A DNA stretch of 10,189 nt from Planctomycetaceae bacterium (GTDB lineage: Bacteria; Planctomycetota; Planctomycetia; Pirellulales; Thermoguttaceae), in assembly GCA_004556055.1 (NCBI GenBank), contig SFIW01000054.1:1-10189 (forward strand), given 5' to 3'. Below are positions 6,710-10,189 of this stretch, in pieces (the stretch's first letter is position 1; each line of letters begins with the position of its first letter). Both the position numbers and the translations under genes were made by a program. The notes beneath the pieces are model-generated. The model was not told the origin of the DNA, searched no databases, and worked only from the letters and a program-made list of their open reading frames with translations.

Positions 6710-8164
6710 TTATTGCCCCGTTTCTTTCTGTTCCTGATTGTCTTCGTACGACGGCAACGCTCCCGGCGCGGCGCGTTCCAAAAACGCGTACGCGCTTCGC
6801 TCCGAGAGAACTCCCGTCTCGTGATTCGCCTTGAGAAGCTCCACCACCGCGTCTAACGGCGCTTCCGCCCCCAAATACGAAACGTCCGGCTCGTACTTGA
6901 TTCGTCGGCGCGTCTCGTCGTACGTCGCCCCAGACCAAAGGGACGCGAAACAGAGCTGTTCCTCGATTCCTCGCGCCCCCGTCTTGTCGATCGCCGCGAT
7001 CGACGCCGTTCCCGTCGTCGTCCTGATTCTCAGCGCCTCGCTCGACGAATTCGCCCCCGCCCGTTCGATCAGTTCCCGCAACGACGCGTAGCGCAGCGTC
7101 TCGCGAAGTTCCGTCTTCGCGTTACGAAGCTCCGCGAGCCCCGCGCCGTTCGTCTCCAAAATCGAAACCGTCACCGGAACCGACCCCGACCCGCGCGGCC
7201 AGACGACTCCCCCGAGTCGGACGTCCGTCGATTCCCGCGACGCGTTGCACACCGCAAGGGTCGGCGTCGCGTGGAAATACAAACCCATCTTGTACCAGCT
7301 GTCCACCGCGTAATTCTCCACCGCCAGCCGCGCCACGTCCAAATACGGAGGACGCGACCAGGCGTTCAAACCCAGTTGCTCCACGTTGCAGACCGTAAAG
7401 GGAATGAACGAAAGTTCCCGTCCCTTAAAGCTCGGGTAGACCACGTTCTCCCCGCGCGGATTGTCAAGATCGAATCCTCGCCACTGCGCGTCCGCCGTCG
7501 AACCGCGAAAGACCGCCGTGTAATACCGTCCTCGCGCGTCGAGCGCCAGAACGCGGCGGCGCGGCTCCACCCGCCATTCCTTCGCGCCCCTGTCGAAAAG
7601 ACGCGTCGTCTCGTCCAATAACGCCCATCTCAGCGCCGTAAAGGGCGTCGGAGAGTTCGCGTCAACCTCGCCGTCCAATATCTTACGCGGCGCGTATTCG
7701 ACGATCTGAAACGCCGGACGAAGACCGTTCGGATCCGTCGTCACGTCAAGAAGGAGACCGTAACGCCCGTACAATATCTGCGCGAAATTGACCCGAGATT
7801 TCAGACCCGCGAGCCCGTCGTTGTAACGATTGCACCAATCCCGCAGCTCCACGACCTCCGCCGCGCTCTCCTCGTCCTTCGCCACCCCGAAACGCGCGCG
7901 AGCAGGGTTCCGCTGCATGAGCCCCACGACGTCGTCCACGATCGGTCGGAAAAAGTTCTCGAAGGACGCCGCCTGACGACGAAAATAATACCGCGACTCG
8001 TGAAACGCTACTCGCCCCGATCGGAGCTCCTCGCGCTCCAAACTCTGCAACGGAAGGTACGACTCCGCGTTCGGCCCGTTCTTGATCCGCTCCGAGCCCA
8101 TGTAGCAGTCCTCCGCGTACTCCCAGAGCCGCGCGTGACGCTCGTAATTCTCTTCATATTTCAT
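6710..8164 (-). CDS. DUF4055 phage portal-like protein
   Basis: A 484-residue protein of the size and pattern of DUF4055, a family of phage structural proteins thought to be portal-like. A portal is the ring at a capsid vertex through which DNA passes. Visible signs are YLP at 36-38, the ESRYYFRR...FFRPIVDDVVGLMQRNPA segment (56-88), typical of the portal clip/stem start, and in the C-terminal half the SSEALRIRTTTG...FASLWSG region. No signal peptide or membrane helix is seen. The ATG has AAAGGA 7 bases upstream. The reading frame is intact and codon use matches its neighbours, so it is either long resident or under selection. It follows umuC by 93 bases on the same strand. No terminase, capsid or tail gene is in the window; the gene may be a prophage remnant, a domesticated portal, or the edge of an element. 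The family call is by recognition, not by search. Confidence 0.75.
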   Translation of the reverse strand: MKYEENYERHARLWEYAEDCYMGSERIKNGPNAESYLPLQSLEREELRSGRVAFHESRYYFRRQAASFENFFRPIVDDVVGLMQRNPARARFGVAKDEESAAEVVELRDWCNRYNDGLAGLKSRVNFAQILYGRYGLLLDVTTDPNGLRPAFQIVEYAPRKILDGEVDANSPTPFTALRWALLDETTRLFDRGAKEWRVEPRRRVLALDARGRYYTAVFRGSTADAQWRGFDLDNPRGENVVYPSFKGRELSFIPFTVCNVEQLGLNAWSRPPYLDVARLAVENYAVDSWYKMGLYFHATPTLAVCNASRESTDVRLGGVVWPRGSGSVPVTVSILETNGAGLAELRNAKTELRETLRYASLRELIERAGANSSSEALRIRTTTGTASIAAIDKTGARGIEEQLCFASLWSGATYDETRRRIKYEPDVSYLGAEAPLDAVVELLKANHETGVLSERSAYAFLERAAPGALPSYEDNQEQKETGQ

Positions 8165-8257
8165 CGGCGATCCTTTCTCTCGCGTTTTATCGTTGCATGA
8201 TCTTGAGAGAATATCGCCGCCGCGCGCTATTTTAGAACGACTTTTTCAAAGCGACCC

Positions 8258-9694
8258 TCAACTCGCCTTCGGAAGGTCGTTCCAGTTCGTCGTGTAGCAT
8301 GGGGAGATGAAGGATGAATTCGGGGACCATGGGCGCAGCGCTCCTTCGCTGGCGAAGAACGCGGCGTTCTTCCCGAATTTGAGGCGCACCGCGTCGAGGG
8401 TCGCGCAGAGGCGTCGTTCCCGCTCGCGCCGCGCCGCGTCGCGCGTCGGATCCGGTTCGAAAAGATAACGCCGCTCCGCCGCCGCTTCTTCCGTTATGAG
8501 GTCGAGACCGACGATTCCCGCGCGTTTGTACGAAAGTTTCTCCTGATACACGCCGCGGAGCAATCCCAGCGCCGTCGACAGAAGTTCCGGCGTCAGATTC
8601 GTCGGGCGCGGAAGGTTGATTCCCCGAGCGACGCAGCGGTACTCTTGCGTCGTCGCGAATCGACTCGTCGACGCGTGCAGATAGATCCCGCTCGCGACGA
8701 GTCCGTTCGCGCGGAGCTTCTCCGCCAGCTTCGCCGTGAAGGTCGAGATCGGCTTCTCCAGCTCCTCCAGACTCTCGATCGGCTCCCCGAAGGAACGCGA
8801 AACTTGCATCGACTTGCGCGGCTCCGGGCGCGTTCCCACGTCGAAGACGAACTCGCCGCGAAGTTCGCGAATCGTGCGCTCCTGCTCGATCGTGAACTCT
8901 TTTCGCGCCTCGCGCGGATCGAGTCGCGCTAAATCGTACGCCGTCCGCAATCCCCCTTTGAGAAAGCGCTCGCTCAGCCTCCGACCGACGCCCCAGACGT
9001 CCTCCAGCGGTAGACGCTTGAGCGCCGCGATACGCGCCTCTTTCTCGAAAAGAAGCGCGTATTTGCGTCCTGTGCGCGCCCCGTCGAGCTTCGCCAAGCG
9101 ACTCGCAACCTTCGCCAACGTTCGGTTCGGACCAAGCCCCAGAGAGACGGGGATACCCGTCCAGCGCCGCGCGACCGTCACGATCTCTTGCGCGAGCGAT
9201 TCGAGCGCGTCGAGCGTCTTGCCGGGAAGCTCTCCCTCCGCGGGGCCGTCGGGCCACGTCGCGACGCGGCGCCAGCGTTCGTCGAGACGCTCCGGGCGCG
9301 AATCCTCCCCGTCGGGAGTCGACCCGAAATAACGACCCGACGCGTCTTTGAAGCGGCTCGAAAGATCCAAAAACGCCTCGTCGATCGAGTACACGTCGAC
9401 CGTCGGCGTCCACTGTTCGAGCGTCTGCATCACCCGGCGGCTCAAGTCCCCGTAAAGCGCGTAGTTCGCCGAACGCACGACGACCCCTCGCGCCCTCGCG
9501 AAATCGCGCAGACGAAAGTACGGCTCCCCCATCGGTATTTGCAGCGCTTTCGCCTCCGCCGACCGCGCGACGACGCACCCGTCGTTATTCGAGAGGACGA
9601 CGATCGGACGCGTCGCCCAGTCCGGTCGAAAAACTTTTTCGCAAGACGCGTAAAAACTATCGCAATCGACGAGTCCAACAATTCGCGTCGCCAT
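8258..9694 (-). CDS. umuC: Y-family DNA polymerase, UmuC type (Pol V catalytic subunit-like)
   Basis: This 478-residue translesion DNA polymerase copies past damaged bases with low fidelity. The palm carries D10 (LVDCDSFYASCE) and D105-E106 (YSIDEAF); the UmuC signature VVLSNNDGCVVARSAEAKAL is at 32-51. Thumb signals are LGLGPNRTLAKVAS (185-198) and LPLEDVWGVGRRL (228-240). The little-finger domain covers about 292-405, RRYLFE (408-413) sits where clamp-binding motifs occur, and a UmuC-type tail ends ISPCYTTNWNDLP. Compared with E. coli UmuC as I recall it, about 44 extra residues lie between 111 and 165, rich in charged residues, glycine and proline. The start has GAGGAAGAAG upstream and a good promoter. 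No umuD is adjacent and no LexA box of a known type is evident, so damage control cannot be shown from sequence. The portal-like gene follows and may be co-transcribed. Confidence 0.95.
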   Translation of the reverse strand: MATRIVGLVDCDSFYASCEKVFRPDWATRPIVVLSNNDGCVVARSAEAKALQIPMGEPYFRLRDFARARGVVVRSANYALYGDLSRRVMQTLEQWTPTVDVYSIDEAFLDLSSRFKDASGRYFGSTPDGEDSRPERLDERWRRVATWPDGPAEGELPGKTLDALESLAQEIVTVARRWTGIPVSLGLGPNRTLAKVASRLAKLDGARTGRKYALLFEKEARIAALKRLPLEDVWGVGRRLSERFLKGGLRTAYDLARLDPREARKEFTIEQERTIRELRGEFVFDVGTRPEPRKSMQVSRSFGEPIESLEELEKPISTFTAKLAEKLRANGLVASGIYLHASTSRFATTQEYRCVARGINLPRPTNLTPELLSTALGLLRGVYQEKLSYKRAGIVGLDLITEEAAAERRYLFEPDPTRDAARRERERRLCATLDAVRLKFGKNAAFFASEGALRPWSPNSSFISPCYTTNWNDLPKAS

Positions 9695-9746
9695 GGCTTC
9701 TTCCTCTCTTATTGTGGTGAAAAAACGTGTTCTCCCGCGTTGCGTT

Positions 9747-9774
9747 ATTCTAAGGAGGCGTTCTTTCCGGTCAA
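9747..9774 (-). promoter_or_regulatory. Promoter of umuC
   Basis: On the minus strand TTGACC (9774..9769) and TAGAAT (9752..9747) are 16 bases apart, each a 5/6 match to consensus. Transcription would start near 9740, giving a leader of about 45 bases. I looked for CTGT-N8-ACAG, GAAC-N4-GTTC and GTTC-N7-GTTC LexA sites around it and found only imperfect half-sites. Confidence 0.6.
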
Positions 9775-9950
9775 CATATTTCCGTACGGTTATTTCTTAG
9801 CGTTCCCACTTTCGGGGGGCGTCGTTACTTTTCTGCTCGGACAAATAAGGGGTTTTAGGGGCGTTGCGACGACGCTGCCGACGTCTTTTTTCGCCGACTC
9901 TTTCTAAGAAAAATAAATCAGAAGATAAAATGGGTTGTTTTTAACGATTT

Positions 9951-10014
9951 TAACGCGCGGCAACGGAGGCGTTATTTTAGCCTTCCCGAACGGCGTCCGC
10001 GTCTCTGGGAAGGC
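9951..10014 (+). repeat. Two tandem hairpins in a gene-free stretch
   Basis: The stretch 9775-10067 has no reading frame that I can support. Near its right end TAACGC (9951-9956) pairs with GCGTTA (9969-9974) and is followed by TTTT. Then GCCTTCCC (9980-9987) pairs with GGGAAGGC (10007-10014) around 19 bases and is followed by CGCTCAATTTT. Both look like weak plus-strand terminators, but no plus-strand gene precedes them in the 9700-9950 stretch. They may end a small untranslated RNA or form the upstream border of the next gene. Confidence 0.45.
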
Positions 10015-10067
10015 GCTCAATTTTCGGCTCCATATCCGTTTAGGGTGTTTCTTTTCTTCTGCCCGCT

Positions 10068-10076
10068 TGGTATAAT
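10068..10076 (+). promoter_or_regulatory. Extended -10 promoter of the rightmost gene
   Basis: TGGTATAAT is a perfect extended -10 (TG at 10068-10069, TATAAT at 10071-10076). The -35 position, 17 bases upstream, reads TTTCTT and is weak, as is usual for extended -10 promoters. Transcription would start near 10083, about 45 bases before the ATG at 10128. Confidence 0.7.
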
Positions 10077-10127
10077 CATCCTCTACGTTTGCGCTGATTG
10101 CGACGTTATATTTGAAGGAGATGACCT

Positions 10128-10189
10128 ATGAAGAAAACGAAATTAACGGCGATCTTGGCGTCATGCGTCATGGCGACCCTTGGCGCCGC
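10128..10189 (+). CDS. Start of an exported protein (partial)
   Basis: The ATG has AAGGAG at 10115-10120, seven bases upstream. Twenty codons are visible: MKKTKLTAILASC followed by VMATLGA, with the frame running off the right edge. The K-K-T-K start followed by a hydrophobic core is a signal peptide. LASC resembles a lipobox, but C13 comes too early for a normal lipoprotein signal and the hydrophobic stretch continues, so ordinary signal peptidase I cleavage further on is more likely. The mature protein is not visible and its function cannot be given. Confidence 0.8.
   Translation, partial: MKKTKLTAILASCVMATLGA

Noticed and set aside
8232..9578. A 448-residue open frame on the minus strand overlapping umuC
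   Set aside because: It is the shifted frame of umuC. Its composition is extreme in Arg, Gly and Ala with no family pattern, while the umuC frame carries all polymerase motifs.
9700..9780. A LexA (SOS) box upstream of umuC
   Set aside because: Half-sites such as GAAC and GTTC occur, but none has the spacing and symmetry of the E. coli, Gram-positive or alphaproteobacterial boxes. A lineage-specific box could still be present.

Overview
The window is bacterial chromosomal DNA rich in CpG and CGCG-type words, with ATG, GTG and probably no TTG starts, AGGAGG-like ribosome binding sites and sigma70-like promoters. No marker gene fixes the lineage. A Gram-negative, possibly gut-associated Planctomycetota-type genome would fit the style of the genes, but this is a weak guess. 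No rRNA, tRNA, CRISPR array or insertion sequence was seen.

Left part (1-4387): a restriction-modification locus. A tyrosine recombinase reads leftward. Eleven bases after its stop begins a second leftward reading frame whose 14 visible residues look like the start of an HsdS specificity subunit. Divergently, on the plus strand, lies a complete type I restriction motor subunit, HsdR. No hsdM or complete hsdS is in the window; they are expected beyond the left edge. A recombinase beside hsdS is the layout of type I systems that switch DNA specificity by inversion, so the locus may be phase variable.

Middle (4388-6690): a spacer packed with overlapping inverted repeats, then a low-molecular-weight protein tyrosine phosphatase with its own terminator. 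About 480 bases of non-coding leader follow, holding two promoter candidates and a clean dyad. Next is a two-gene operon: a cytoplasmic von Willebrand A (MIDAS) protein and a small zinc-ribbon/TM2 membrane protein. It ends in a strong bidirectional terminator shared with the convergent genes on the right.

Right part (6691-9774): a leftward pair. The first gene is a UmuC-type Y-family DNA polymerase with an extra segment of about 44 residues and no umuD beside it. The second is a full-length DUF4055 phage-portal-like protein with no other phage structural gene in the window. Their 93-base gap and the lack of a clear promoter between them suggest co-transcription from a promoter upstream of umuC.

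Right edge (9775-10189): an apparently gene-free stretch with two tandem hairpins, then an extended -10 promoter and the first 20 codons of a gene for an exported protein.
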